Part shown: one piece after another, positions 12,408-24,165 of the stretch
Numbering within the stretch: position 1 is the first letter of the stretch
Layout of the letters: every line of letters starts with the position of its first letter
DNA from: Isoetes taiwanensis
Lineage: Eukaryota; Streptophyta; Lycopodiopsida; Isoetales; Isoetaceae
NCBI GenBank assembly: GCA_021234155.1
Contig: JAJEKV010000010.1
Span: forward strand, 19,999,418-20,063,417
Length of the DNA stretch: 64,000 bases
Direction: 5' to 3'
The notes under the pieces: generated by a model
Databases searched by the model: none
The model's input: only the letters and a program-made list of their open reading frames with translations
Told to the model about the DNA's origin: nothing
Made by a program: the position numbers and the translations under genes

Positions 12408-12646
12408 ACTTTGCGGTTTGATATGTTCTCCCGGACAGATCTTGAATTTTTTTGAGCCTGCTCGAAGTAAGTTACTTGAATGGAGAATTCAATGGTCGGA
12501 TAGGGAAACCGGGTTCCGGGAAGGGAGGCATTGGCATTTGCCCTCCCGGAGGAGCACTGGTAGGAAAGCCTGCCTCGGTAAATCCAAACCCATTTCGTCA
12601 GTTTCTATTGCTTCTTGTTTTCAACTGCAGCTTCTCGACCATGTCT
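12408..12646 (-). repeat. 239-bp inverted repeat, right copy
   Basis: This is the reverse complement of 11164-11402. Confidence 0.9.
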
Positions 12647-13185
12647 AGGTGGCATGTTGGAGCCTAGGTGGCATGTTGGAGCCACCTTGGCATGTTGGAG
12701 CATAGGTGGTATGCTTGAGCCACCTTGGCATGTTGGAGCCTAGGTGGCGTGTTTGAGTCACCTTGGCAAGAGCCCACATGGCATGGTTGAGCCACCTTGG
12801 CATGTTGGATTGAGCCTCCTCGGCATGTTGGAGCCTAAGTGGCATGTTGGAGCCCACGTGACATGTTTGAGCCACCTTGGCACCTAGGTGGCATGTTTGA
12901 GCCACCTTGGCATGTTGGAGCCTAGGTGGCGTGTTTGAGCCACCTTGGCACATTGGAGCCCACGTGGCATGGTTGAGGCACCTTGGCATGTTGGAGCCTA
13001 GGTGGCAAGTTTGAGCCACCTTGGCATGTTGGATCCTAAATAGCATGTTTGAGCCATATTGGCATGTTGGATGCCACGTGGCATGGTTGAGCCACCTTGG
13101 CGTGTTAGAGCCAAGGAGGCATATTTGAGCCTAGGTGGCATGTTTGGGCCACCTTGGCATGTTGGAGCCTACGTGCCATGTCACC
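12647..13185 (-). repeat. Inverted block of the 19-bp array
   Basis: The same alternating units as 6950-8525 appear on the opposite strand (GAGCCTAGGTGGCATGTTG and GAGCCACCTTGGCATGTTG). It belongs to the right arm of the large inverted repeat. Confidence 0.9.
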
Positions 13186-13293
13186 CAAAATTTGGCAACG
13201 TCACCCCACGAAAAACCAAAGATGTACATCATTTCATTAGTGGCCTAGTCAAAACTTGACCTTGCTTACTTAGCATGCCATGTCACCAATTGG
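13186..13293 (-). repeat. Array spacer, inverted copy
   Basis: This is the reverse complement of 8535-8650. Homology stops near 13293, where inserted DNA begins. Confidence 0.8.
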
Positions 13294-16200
13294 AGGGTCA
13301 CATCATCTTTTCCATGCTCTTTGCTTGTATCGCAAGTGTAACGACATCAAGATCCCATTATACCTCTAGCATTTATTTCCTATGGGTTTGTAGGCCTGAG
13401 TTTGAAAAGAATGTTTCAAGGGTTATCCAGAGAATCGTTTTAGAAGTACAAAGGACCAAGGATTGATCATATCATGGCCCACAAGTTTACCTTGTATTAT
13501 ATATGGCGCCCGTATTATTGGACATGCATATAACCTTCTCATATTCATTTCCTTTCCTCTTAGCCTGTTCGAAGTGTTACAGAGTTAGAAGCTCTCAATT
13601 TGGACTCACGAGATTCAACAACTCAAGAAATTTAACAACTCCCTTCACGAGTCGTTCATGTGAATCAGAACAGGGGAAATGGAATTTCGTTCCACTACAT
13701 GACTTAAGAAACTCGAAGTCCTAAGGGATAGGGCAATTGGGGGATTCTTAACTCCTTGTGGATGGAATTCAATTATTGAAAATGGGTGAAAATAATCGTG
13801 CCCTAGTTTTGATGATTCTTTCACATGGTATTCCTTCGGTGAATCACCAATGAAGAAATTACGTCCGATGGAATCATTTGCCCAAACTATGCAAAGAAAC
13901 AAGAATTACGCATTTTGGGGAAATTTCTTACCCTCTGAATGAATCCATAGGCACTTTCGGCAGGTTTTGGTTTGCATGGATGACCTCCTCTAATCCATCT
14001 TATTCGACCCTCATACAAGTCATCAGAACCAACACGGAGCTCAATCGAGATATTCATGCTCAAAGATTTGAGCAAAAAAATGGCACGAAAGGAATACCGT
14101 GCGATATCACCAAAACCAGGGCCAGATTATTTTCACCCCTTGAGAGTGTAAGCATGGGAATGCCCATGACGACATGGCCATTCCATGCAGAGCAACATTT
14201 GAATTGCAAGTACATTATAGATAAATGGAGAGTTGGAGTTAGAATGTCTAGTAAAAAAATAAAATAAAAAAATACTAATGGGGGGCTAGGATGAAAAACA
14301 ACTTCCATATTTTTATACATGCATGTAATCTGTCATTTATTCAACGGTAAAGATGAATGGCAAGGATCTTGATCCACATACTATGATTTTATTGGCTCTG
14401 ATAATGAATGGTTGAGATTAAAGGCAACCGAGATCAACGTCAGAGATCTTGATCTCTGTCCTTTAATCCTATTGGCTTAGAATGAGGGCCCATTTAACCC
14501 TTGTATTTTTCCCGCCTAAATGCTTCCGTGCCCCTTTTACCTAGTTTTTGCCTCTGCGACTACAATCTTGAAGAAACACAGATCGGCCTTCGCATGGCTA
14601 TGGCGATGGCGCTTCAGCTTGCTCCAGCAATGGTAGTGGCGATGGCGATGGCGCTGGCGCTGGACTTTTCTTCAGCTATGGCCTTAACATCTGGTAGGGC
14701 TCTTCCTCAGATTCTACCTTTCTTGTTGCTTTTGATTTTTTTTTGTTTCAAATCAATCACATCTTGCTATTTATTTAAAACAGGGATTGTGATAGTCGTT
14801 GTGGTGCCTGAACAGCCGCCCTAAAAGAGCCAAGACAGATCGGATCCTGGTTCGCAAGATCTTTCTATGACCAGGTTTGGCCGAAAAACTCATCTAACAA
14901 CAATCTGATACTGTTCTAACTTGGCATGGCCGAATTTTTCTTGGCAGATGGTCGATGCCAGCGGCAGATGGCAGTGGCAGATGGTCGATGGCAGATGGCA
15001 GTGGCTTCAAATATGGCCTGTGGCTTTAGTTATTATGTTATTCGGTTTGGCCTGTCGCAGCAAGATATCAAACATATAAACTTTCTGGATCTGCATATGG
15101 AAGCCGAAAATCTGCATACATTCTGTGCAATGGCAGTAAAAACCCTCTCCGGATGTGCAGTTGTGGATAATATTTTGAAACTAGGTTTCAGGGCAATGAT
15201 AGAAGCTTCGATGAAGCAAACACATTTCAGATAAGATTTCAGATAAGCTAGTAGCAGTAGAAAATATGCTGATGGTATGTGCCCAATCAATCATGTTGTA
15301 GATGGATCTCTATTATAGCAGATGGATCTCTATTATGAAGCTTGTTAAATCTGAAAAAAAAAGCAAAGGGTTTCCTTGTGGCAAAATAAGGGTCTTCAAG
15401 AGCCCAAACAAGTTGTTCTGCCATTCTATTATTATATATTCTTGTTTTATCTTTGATGAATCATTTGTAGCCATTTGTTTATCTTTGATGAATCAATAAC
15501 ATGGATCGAGTTGTTCTAAAATGAGCCTTCATGATTTTTGTAGTTTTAGTGGCATTGATTTTGTTTGCATCTAGGCTAATGGTTAGGATAGGAATTTTTA
15601 AAACTAACCATTAGGCCATTGGGAATATTTATAGGCTAAATGCTAAATATTAATTTTTAGGCATCTAGATAGGAGATATATTAGAAACGTGTTTTTTCTA
15701 TGCGTTGTAATAGTGCATTTTTAATTTTAAAAGTATTCCACGTGTTAATCATATTAGCTTTTAAATCATAATATATTAGCTTTTAAATTGTGGTCTATAA
15801 TATTTTTTTTTAATGTGTGCCACGTGTCAACATTTGATTTGTTAGAAGACATATTATAAACAATACCTTGTATTTCCTACGTGTAGTAATAATGCTTTAT
15901 TATTTAAAAAGTATGCCATGTGTCCATATTTGATTAGCTAGAATAATGTTTTATTATTTAAAAAGTATGCCATGTGTCAATATCTCATTAGTTAAATAAC
16001 CACATTAGAAATTCACGTTTTGTCTACATGGTATAATATTACTTTTTACATGTCCTTATTTTAGGAAAACAATAGCCAAATTTCAATATTATATGTAGTG
16101 TTTCATAAATTAAAAAAAAAGGCCATGCGTGATTTTTTTAATTTTGCGAAAACAACACTTGAAACGACGTGTCGTTATTGAGGAAAAGAACACTTGAAAA

Positions 16201-16569
16201 CATCATATTTCTATTTCCTACATGTTCTTTTCCTTGTAGTCCTTTATTTCTAGTGTTGTAATTTAGTTTTTCAGGTGTAGTAAAATTAAAACCTATGCGT
16301 GCTATTTTAAAGATAAACAACGCATGGTTCCACAAAAAACAACAGGGAAGGAAAAAGTACACGTTGACAAAAATTCATAAAAACTATGTTTATTTTTTCT
16401 ACGCGTGGATTTTTCTGCCAAAAAACCACAGTGGAAATTTTCTGCCAAAAACCACTGTCTCTTTGTGCAAATCCGGATAAACGGGCCACGTGGACTTTTA
16501 GGGCCATTTTGGTGTTGTTTTTGGCATAAAACAACACTTCCATACAAGTAAAAAACAACTGTGGACCAA
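13294..16569. mobile_element. Probable 3.3-kb insertion within the right-arm array
   Basis: This segment separates array spacer (13186-13293) from more array (16573-16790), and the left arm has nothing like it. Its right edge ends AACTGTGGACCAAAATTCGGGG, a diverged relative of the terminal motif at 6182-6204. TTGGAG flanks both edges, but that string is also part of the array, so it is weak support. Internally, 15885-15995 has a duplicated AT-rich unit (TTTATTATTTAAAAAGTATG) and 14940-15005 repeats GGCAGATGG. An Ala/Met-rich open frame (14501-14824) is low complexity. No gene is recognised. Confidence 0.45.
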
Positions 16570-16572
16570 AAT

Positions 16573-16790
16573 TCGGGGTTGGAGCCCACGTGGCATATTT
16601 GAGCCACCTTGGCAAGTTGGAGCATAGGTGGTATGTTGGAGCCCGCGTGGCATGTTTGAGCACGTTGGAGCCTAGGTGGCATGTTTGAGCCATTTTGTCA
16701 TGTTGGAGCCTAGGTGGCATGTTGGAGCCACCTTGGCATGTTTGAGCCTAGGTGGCATGTTAGAGCCACCTTGGCATGTTGGTGCCCACG
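16573..16790 (-). repeat. Outer block of the inverted 19-bp array
   Basis: These array units match the start of the left array (6950-7160 inverted). They lead into a 150-bp stretch (16791-16941) identical to 6790-6940 inverted, up to the gypsy insertion point. Confidence 0.9.
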
Positions 16791-16941
16791 TTATGCAAAA
16801 ATAGGTGTTAAGTAATTGAAGTAGTTGAAGTAACTTGTGTTACATGGAATACTAGTATAAGAACATGTGATCGTGCACGTGCATCACATGTAGCAAATCA
16901 AGTACTCTGTCCTACCACTATAAAGACCCGTGATATGGAAG

Positions 16942-16946
16942 GATAG
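16942..16946. repeat. Target site duplication GATAG, left
   Basis: This matches GATAG at 30038-30042. The left arm has a single copy at 6785-6789. Confidence 0.95.
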
Positions 16947-18505
16947 TGTGACGTTCCAGCACAGTATACGCTCCCAGGACGTACATTGTACTGCCACGTC
17001 ACGCGTACACGCCACCCCGATTGACGTGTACGCCAACGGATAGCCAGGTAAGTAGCCCTAGGGGGCAACTTGCTAGGAGTGTTCATATATTATTAATGTG
17101 CACATGTGCACATTAATGAGGGCACACCTTTCCATGTTGGCATATTTTGCCACCTAGCCACTAAAGGCAAGTGGGGCCTTTCCAATTATCCCACATGCCA
17201 AATTGGGTAATTGGAAACCCTAGCCTAAACCCCCATGTCTATTTAGGGTAGGAAAACCCTAGCTTGCTAGTTTTCGTCCTTAGGGTTTTAGAGCTCAGTT
17301 TTGGCTGCCCCAGAGCCAAAACCGCCTCCGAGCAGCTGCCCAAGCGAATTGCGCCATCGGTTTCCTTTGAATTCGATCATTTCGGTGGGGATGGTTGAAC
17401 TCAGGTCAGGAGGAGCCACTCAAGGATCAGGTATTTGGTCAATTTAATAGCTTAAACCGTCTTCTAGTCATAGAATCAGTAGGTTTAGACTATTAAATTG
17501 CCCATAGTAGCTATCTAGATCTTAGATCTCGGACACTAACTAAAGAACCTAACTCTATGATTAGATCTAGTTCTTTAGCTCTTAAATGATATATTTGGAT
17601 GATGTATTTCGTGAACTCCTTGTATTGGGAAGGGGGTAGAGGCCCTAAAGCTTGTAGTTGATGCTCCTAGAGTAGCCTCCCTAGCACACCTTGTAGATTC
17701 GGCACTGTGTACAAGAGCCACTTAGGGTTGTGGGTGAAGGGCGGTGGCTAAAAAGGAGGTTCATGTCACGACTCTTGAAGCGATCCCCACGGTGTGTAAA
17801 GCCTCACCGGGGATCATTGTGACTAGGTCTAATGGCTTACCCGACCGCGGGTAAGGCATGGGCTCGACACCCGTGAAGTGGTGTACACTTTCCGGTGGGT
17901 TGGTCCGAATACAGGCGGTGGCCCTCTAGTCACCTTGAGTTAGCATGCAGATCTCGGGAGGGAGTGATCCCTACCTGCCCCATGGGCCGGGAGGATGAGA
18001 CCGGGGAATAGCCCCTTCGGCTATGCATCCGTGGCTTCTGATCGAGTCCCAACACTTTTCAGCCTACTACGCAAAGTGTGCGGGGAGGGCGGATGGAGTG
18101 GACAACCCTATGCTATGTTCTTATGCCGCCCAAATCCATTGCCATGAATTACATGCGCAGCGAACTCGAGACCAAGCCGTCGGTCATCCATTGAGTCCGA
18201 GCCTTGGGTAGGATCCCCTATGTGATGTCTTTGATCTTTGTCTATCTGAGATATGAGGGGACCATCCTTGAGATGGTCACGGAGGATGTTGATGTATGTG
18301 CTCTTGACATGTATGTTTACGCCCGCAGCCTAGGTAGGCCCCGAGGGAGGCGGGGTAGAATGACACCTTCACTCTCCCCACGAGACTAGATTTGCAGTGC
18401 GATGATATGTGGAGGGCCCCTGTATCAGCATGGAGCTGGTGTGGGGAAGAACTCCTGTTTTGTATACGGTGAGTGCACCGTGTATCACAGTAGGGGGCGT
18501 CCACA
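16947..18505 (+). repeat. 5' LTR of the gypsy element
   Basis: The LTR is 1559 bp and ends GTCCACA just before the PBS. Apart from scattered one- to three-base indels and a divergent first 110 bp, it matches 28480-30037. The 61-62 residue frames inside it are not genes. Confidence 0.95.
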
Positions 18506-18506
18506 G

Positions 18507-18517
18507 TGGTATCGAGC
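18507..18517 (+). promoter_or_regulatory. Primer binding site (initiator-Met tRNA)
   Basis: TGGTATCGAGC lies one base after the LTR. The plant consensus TGGTATCAGAGC is present intact in the related element at 39046-39057, so one base is missing here. Confidence 0.9.
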
Positions 18518-19180
18518 AATGTTCTTGGAGACCAAGAGCAAAGCAGCGACCATGTTCCCGATAGTACTAACTTGATAGGATCCTCAAGCCCTCGAAAAGT
18601 GGGAAAAATTTTTTCTCACCTTTGTAGTTATGCTAAGCTAGTAACAATTAAGTGAATTGGAATTTAACAAGATTAAAAAAGAGCGAGCCAAAATTTTCCA
18701 AGTGAGGTGGTCTCTCCGCTCGCCTACCGTCATAAAACTAACTTTTTGTTTTGAAGCGAGGCGCAAGCTATGAGACATCGAGCCAAGAACACCAAAACAT
18801 GATGAATTTGAGATAAATAATGTGGTAAGGCTAATTCTAAGGTAGGAATTAGTTAGAATAGCATGTTTTAATTACCTAAAAACCCTAGAAATGTATGAGA
18901 TCTCACATTTCGCTACCTGGTCATAAAACTAAACATTAGTATTGGAGCGAGGCATAAGTCATGGAGACCAATGGGTAGAAAAAGTCTGAAATAAGTATAA
19001 GTTTTAGATAAATTGGTGCCTTAGCATGTTAAACAGAGCAACTTGAGTTTTGACCTAAAATTCCCCAAGCTATAAATAGATATAGAACCCCCTCATTTTT
19101 TTCGTCCAAGCCCTAGAAATCCGCTCTCCCCAATTTAGGCGATCTTTCGGCGCTTTTATCCGATTGACGATCCGTAAAAC
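18518..19180 (+). other. Leader with repeated TCTCA...CATAAAAC motif
   Basis: This is an untranslated leader homologous to 37917-39045 (inverted). Near 18700-18775 and 18900-18965 it carries a motif running TCTC, CATAAAACTAA, GAAGCGAGGC and GAGAC. Two more copies lie at 20570-20645 and 20770-20845, flanking the extra ORF. A packaging or RNA-structure role is possible but not shown. Confidence 0.6.
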
Positions 19181-20039
19181 ATGGCCCGAACCAAACAGAC
19201 CGCAAGGAAGCGTCGCCCAGGCGAAACCACCAGCGCCACTGAGACAGAGATCATTCGGAAGATGCTTCGTGAGAGGCTCGCAAGAGGGGGTTAAGCCGGA
19301 CGAAGAGCAAGACACCTCCGATTTGATCGATGTCTTCAACCAGCAGGTGGAGGAGGACGAGGCCACATCTCCAAACTCCATGGACGACGAGACGAGGGAG
19401 GTGTATGAGGAGATAGAGAGGGAGATCCGGCAGCAGGAACAAGCAGACCATTCAGACGCACCCACGGAAATCCTCGAGCAGGATGAGCAAGTGACCGGTC
19501 TGGAGCCAGCGGAGGTAGCAGACCTTAGAAGATTCATCAGGAAGTACGAAATGCAGAAGAGAAGGGAAGACAAAAAGAGGAAAAGGGAGGAAGAGGAACA
19601 AAAGGCAGCAGAAGAAAAGAAGAAAAAGAAAGGGAAGTTCGTGGCCGGCATAAGGAGAACGAAGGACTGCCCGCCGAGGAAGAGGCCAAACCCAAATATT
19701 ATCATTAAGGAGCGGCAACCTGACGAACCCCCAAACCCTTCCGACGACTCTTCTGATGAAGACTTCAACCCTAACGCTGCAGGTGGAAGCTCTTCCAAGC
19801 ACCCAGGCGACGAGCAGGAAGTACCTGAGCAGCCGGCACCTGAGCAACCCCACCAAGACCAAGTGCAGAAGCCCCCTGAATACCCGGCATGGGATAGAAA
19901 GAAGAAGCAAACCACGACCTGCGGGAAGCCTACGTCACCGGCTGTGGTGAAGATTTATGAGAGGAAGATGAGAGAGCACGAGGCCTACATGAAGAAATGG
20001 GAGGCCTATAACAAATATTATGAGGAAAAACGGGGTTAA
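19181..20039 (+). CDS. Extra ORF upstream of gag with histone H3-tail N-terminus (one +1 frame change)
   Basis: The ATG at 19181 has a strong context (AAACATGG) and opens MARTKQTARKRRPG. Residues 2-10 are identical to histone H3 residues 1-9, including R2, K4, R8 and K9; S10 is replaced by R. The first frame stops at 19292-19294 after 37 codons. The +1 frame continues open to 20037-20039. Allowing one base change in the G run 19286-19290 gives about 285 residues. The rest is acidic and Ser/Asp-rich, then a Lys/Glu-rich coiled-coil-like stretch (about residues 115-170) with nuclear-signal-like basic runs, a proline-rich part, and a helical Tyr/Lys/Glu C-terminus. There is no zinc knuckle and no match to gag or histone-fold sequence. 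The frame change could be a sequencing or genomic indel, or programmed +1 slippage at GGT-TAA. Function is unknown; histone-tail mimicry is the obvious hypothesis. Confidence 0.75.
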
Positions 20040-21150
20040 GTTCATCGAGGGAGGGCGACCAAGCATAAAGACAAACCCTAAGGCCGCCACCACCGAAGCC
20101 CAAGGTTCCCAAGCCGCCACCCAGGAAGAAAGCGGATAGGAAGGAGGTGGAGAGAAGAGCGTTAAGGGAGATTAGACACTTCCAGCGCAGCTTCGGTCTC
20201 CTAATCCCGTGCGGCCCCTTATTTCGGTTGGTGCGTGAAGTTATGCGAGCCTATAGAAGCGAGACTTTAGAGTCACAGACGCCAATGGCTGGGCAATGCA
20301 AGAGGCGGTTGAGGCAAAGATAGTGCAACATTTTGAAGATTCAACAGCTGCACTATCCGCCAAGCGGGTAACCTTGATGCGACAAGACATGAGTCTTGCG
20401 ACCCGCGTGGGGAGAACGCATTAGAAACTTTTTGTTGTAAATAATTAAAAATTTTGTAATATAGAGCAATTTTGTGTACCTTGATGACATAAACTTGAGT
20501 AATTAGAGCAAATTAATAAGTTTTAGCTTTTATTTCAGTGAAATAGGACATTTGGGAGCAGAGAGACATGATGTCTCACATTTCGCGCCCTCGTCATAAA
20601 ACAAAAAGTTAGGATTGAAGCGGCGCGCAAGGCGTGTGAGACCTCGCCTAAACTTGACCAAAAACAGCTCCAAATTGACCAAATAAAGGGGTCGATTCTG
20701 CCTAATTTGGTGAGCCCATCACCCTTACACCATTAGTTTACCCAAATTGGACACCTTTAATCGAAATGGGACTGATGTCTCATTTCGCGCCTCGTCGCCA
20801 AAACAAAAAGTTAGGATTGAAGCGAGGCGCAAGTGTGAGACCTCTTACCAATTCTTCACGGGACTTGTCAAAGTCACCTTCAACCCTCTTGCATAGCATC
20901 TTTTAGGTAACCTAGCCTTGTTCAAGCATCTCCTATAGTCCTCAAACTCCTATTTTGACCTCGGATAAGTTAGAATTACCCAATCCTAGGAAATTTCCAA
21001 GTCATCCAAAAATTAGGGGTTCCCCCTTTTCTATAAATAGACCGTCACTTCTCACATAGCACCCCGCAAATCTGCTCCTGCCCTTCTAGCCGATTTCCTA
21101 ACTCCGAGGCGCTCTTGCAACCATTTGTTACCTTCTTACGCAATTAATCA
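20040..21150 (+). other. Spacer between extra ORF and gag
   Basis: About 1.1 kb without a supported frame. It contains two copies of the TCTCA...CATAAAAC...GAGAC motif also found in the leader. A 21001-21060 stretch resembles the DNA upstream of the extra ORF (CTATAAATAGA shortly before the coding start), so it may hold an internal promoter for gag-pol. That is inference. Confidence 0.45.
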
Positions 21151-24100
21151 ATGGCAACCGATTTCGGAGATGAGTACAGTAGCCGGCCGCTCATCTTCGA
21201 GGCCGGCGTCGACCAAATCTTCAGATTTTGGGGAAGGAGGTAGGCGTCAAGCAACCTTGCCGCGACCCGGCTTATAGTAGAGTCTTGACTGAGTTCCAAG
21301 CTAGGGTAGAACCGGTAGCTAGTGCAACTCCCTCCTTGTATAGGATATTTTGTTCCTAGACGGTCCCTGCGGCGGCATTAGGGATGTCCCGAACATCGCC
21401 AAATACCTCACAAACAAAGCGCACCGCACTTTTGAGCCAATGGTCCTAAGCATCCAGCGGGACCAAGTACTTCTCTTTCAAACACTTGCCACGGCAATCT
21501 TTCTCACCCCCGTGCGAGAACATTGTGGGGAAACCTCTATTCCCCATGGGCGTGGATCCATTGGCCGTAGCTTGAGAACAAGCGGCTCCTCACCACGGTA
21601 TGAGCGGGAGCGGGGAAGGGAAGGAAGAACTTCGGATGAACAGGAATCGAGGAGGAGGAAAACGATGTTGAGCTCGACCCGGCCAAGGAGCAGCGACAAG
21701 AAGCCGGGAGTGGCAAGACCCGAAAAGCCCGTGAGACTCTCGGTCGCGCCACCCCTCGGGTTAGGCATCACAAGCCCTGGCTCCCATTATCGTCGAAGGT
21801 GAGGAGTTTCTACTCTGGCGACATTCAAAACCTCGAGTCAGGGAAAGGGAATCTGGAGCTGAAGAGTTGCTGCACCAACTCAGAAGAACGGACTTGGGCG
21901 ACTTCATCGTCAGGAGAGTCCCGACTTCCCCTCCAAGTAAGGGGCCGACACTTGCGGGAGGTTTACCTCAGACATCCAAGCCCTCACGGCAACATCCGGG
22001 CCGGATCATGGAGGCGGACAAGGCCGAGAACAAGCTACCGCCGGAGGAAGAGTTCCTTGCTCTCCAGGAGCGGATGGGGATCGCTATATGCGACCTCAAA
22101 CATCCTAGCGGCAAGCTCGTCCGCGAGAACCTCCAGGGATATAGGACCCGGTGAGGTCGACCTCGGGGAGGGCCCGGACCTTGATCAAGGACTCTGGGGA
22201 GCTCACCACGGTGGAGGTTGATGATTTGGGAAGCGGAACCTGAGCTGGATACAGAGTGGCGAGGACCCATCTGCATAGCGACAGTCATTACGCTATTACA
22301 CGCCATTCTTTGATGGATGGAAGAATAGCGGTTATCCACCGCAAGTTCACCCCCGAGGCGAGGAAGGAGTATCGTTGCTGATTGCACTCGGGATTCGGCG
22401 GCATGCACGGCTACCCTTAACACCAAGTATGCAATCCTGGTGAAAAGAGCGGTAGCACTTTCGGCGTCTTCGACCGCCATACCTTCTGGCGGCAAGGCAA
22501 AGACCGCCGGCGGCGGCTTATACCTCCCACCATGAGAATAGAAGATTTAGCAAGAGCATTACGGGGTGGATCTCCAGCCAATGTCCTTAGGAACTTGGGC
22601 CATTCGGTGGGAACAGCCCAAGTGAAAAAGTTCTTGGAGGATAATCCATCTTACCCAGGCATCAAGAAGTGATTAGCATGAGGTGCAAGTTCTTGTATTA
22701 GTGTAATATAAAATATAAATATAACATTCTCTTGCACTATAAATGTTTTGTTGATACATTTTGTGTCCCCTCAACCATGCCAACAAACATAAATAATGCA
22801 AGAAAGCAAGGAAAACTAACCATGTAGATATGAACCACTTGTGTATGCAGCTAGAGGCTGGGCGGGAGAGCGACAAGCTGCGGGAACTTACGAGGGGAAC
22901 GAGGCCCGGGGCCAGCGCCCGCAAGCAAGGAAACCGCTTGAAGAGTTTGGACAAATGACTCGGAAGAAGAAAATCGCAAATGAGGACGGACCTCGAGCGG
23001 ATAAAGGCCTTGCTAGCCGCACAAGCAGGGAGCAGGTTCGATTGGAGTAGCAGCTCAACTGCCGCAAGCATCATTTCGGAGAACGGTAGAGACAGGAAGA
23101 GGAGCAAGAGAGGAAGGTCCCCGGCTTGGACTCCTCAGGCTCAAGCTCAGATTCGACTCCGATTCGAGGAAGAAGAAGAGCGAGAACCAAGTCCGAAAGG
23201 GGCGAAAAGCGGAGGAACCACAGGAGGGACGACAAAGGACACAAGAACCTCGACTACCGAAGAAAGTAGACTCTGCATTGGGAAATGTTTGGAAGGCAGG
23301 AAGCTCGAGCAATTCTCGGCGAGAACAGGTCGAGGCATGGAAGAAGAGGCTTGGCTTGACGAGATGGCCGAATCTGGCAATGCCTATGGTATGAAGGATA
23401 AGGATAAAGGCGGTGGTGGCAACAGCCGAACTGAAGGGAGCGTACGCATTTGGTGGAAGGGCTATGCCAAGGCTCATGGCTTAAGCGGGGATGCTTGCGA
23501 GGTTCAAGAAGTTTGCTAAAGCCTTCAAAGCGCCATTACGTTCCAAGAGAGCACAAGTCCGGTATGATGCGGCGAGTTCTGAGGTTGCGGCAAGGCAACA
23601 AGTCGATCTGAGAAATACAGAGGAGGAATTTATGAGGCTAAGGCTGTATGTGCCAAAGTTAGGTGAGAAGCATGCAATTGGAAAGCTACATTGAAGGTCC
23701 GAATGAGGAGATCCATAAGCTTGTAAGGGCAATAAACCCTAGAACGGTATGGAAGCGAGTCCAAGGCAATAAGCTTGCAAGGGACGGGACCTGAGAATAA
23801 GCGGGCGGAGGCAACATATTACCAAGATAAAGGCAAAGGCGTGGCGGTTTTAGCCCGAGAACGGCCAGCCCGGACAGCTAGAGCCCCATATAGTGGCAAT
23901 CAAGGGAAGCGGCGGGAGAAGAAGCGGGTGTCCTTCAAAGACAAGCAGGGAAGGGTCAAACTACTCCAAAGCGGTCACGATCCTTTCTGCGAGGCCATGC
24001 CCAAGGAAAAAGAGCAGGAGTGCATAAGCGGCTTTGCTTGGTGTTTCCGGCCAGGCCATAGGGCGACAAAGCGCCCATATGTCATGAGTGCGGCCTTCTT

Positions 24101-24165
24101 GAGTTGGGAGATTGGGACACTGCATGCGGCGGCGGCGAGGAGGCCCGCGACTACATTGGGGTGAG
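21151..24165 (+). pseudogene. gag: gag region (degenerate)
   Basis: The ATG at 21151 opens 30 codons before a stop. Readable stretches then hop between frames, with charged Arg/Glu-rich helices at 21350-22230 and 22840-23690. Near 24030-24100 there is a broken zinc knuckle (C-F ... P-G-H-R-A-T-K) followed by a Cys-rich stretch, which places the nucleocapsid end just ahead of the protease. The family role is structural: capsid and RNA binding. Indels fall mainly at CG-rich sites. No intact product is possible from this copy as given. Confidence 0.6.

Larger units (their letters stand above)
8650..12645. other. Centre of the inverted repeat, built of nested repeats
   Basis: Four kilobases lie between the oppositely oriented arrays. 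They contain a 2.4-copy tandem repeat (8748-10755), a direct repeat near 10774 and 11077, a 239-bp inverted pair (11164-11402 and 12408-12646) and a 183-bp direct pair (11411-11593 and 11737-11919). Open frames are short, overlapping and on both strands. I see no convincing gene. Confidence 0.75.

Noticed and set aside
13878-14267. 129-residue frame in the 3.3-kb insertion
   Set aside because: Overlaps comparable frames on the other strand and shows no motif.
14501-14824. Secreted or membrane protein with Met/Ala-rich start
   Set aside because: Composition comes from a GGCGATG-type repeat; no support for a gene around it.
19070-19915. 281-residue open frame antisense to the extra ORF
   Set aside because: It mirrors the Glu/Lys-rich coding strand as Ser/Cys/Phe-rich sequence; low complexity with no domain.
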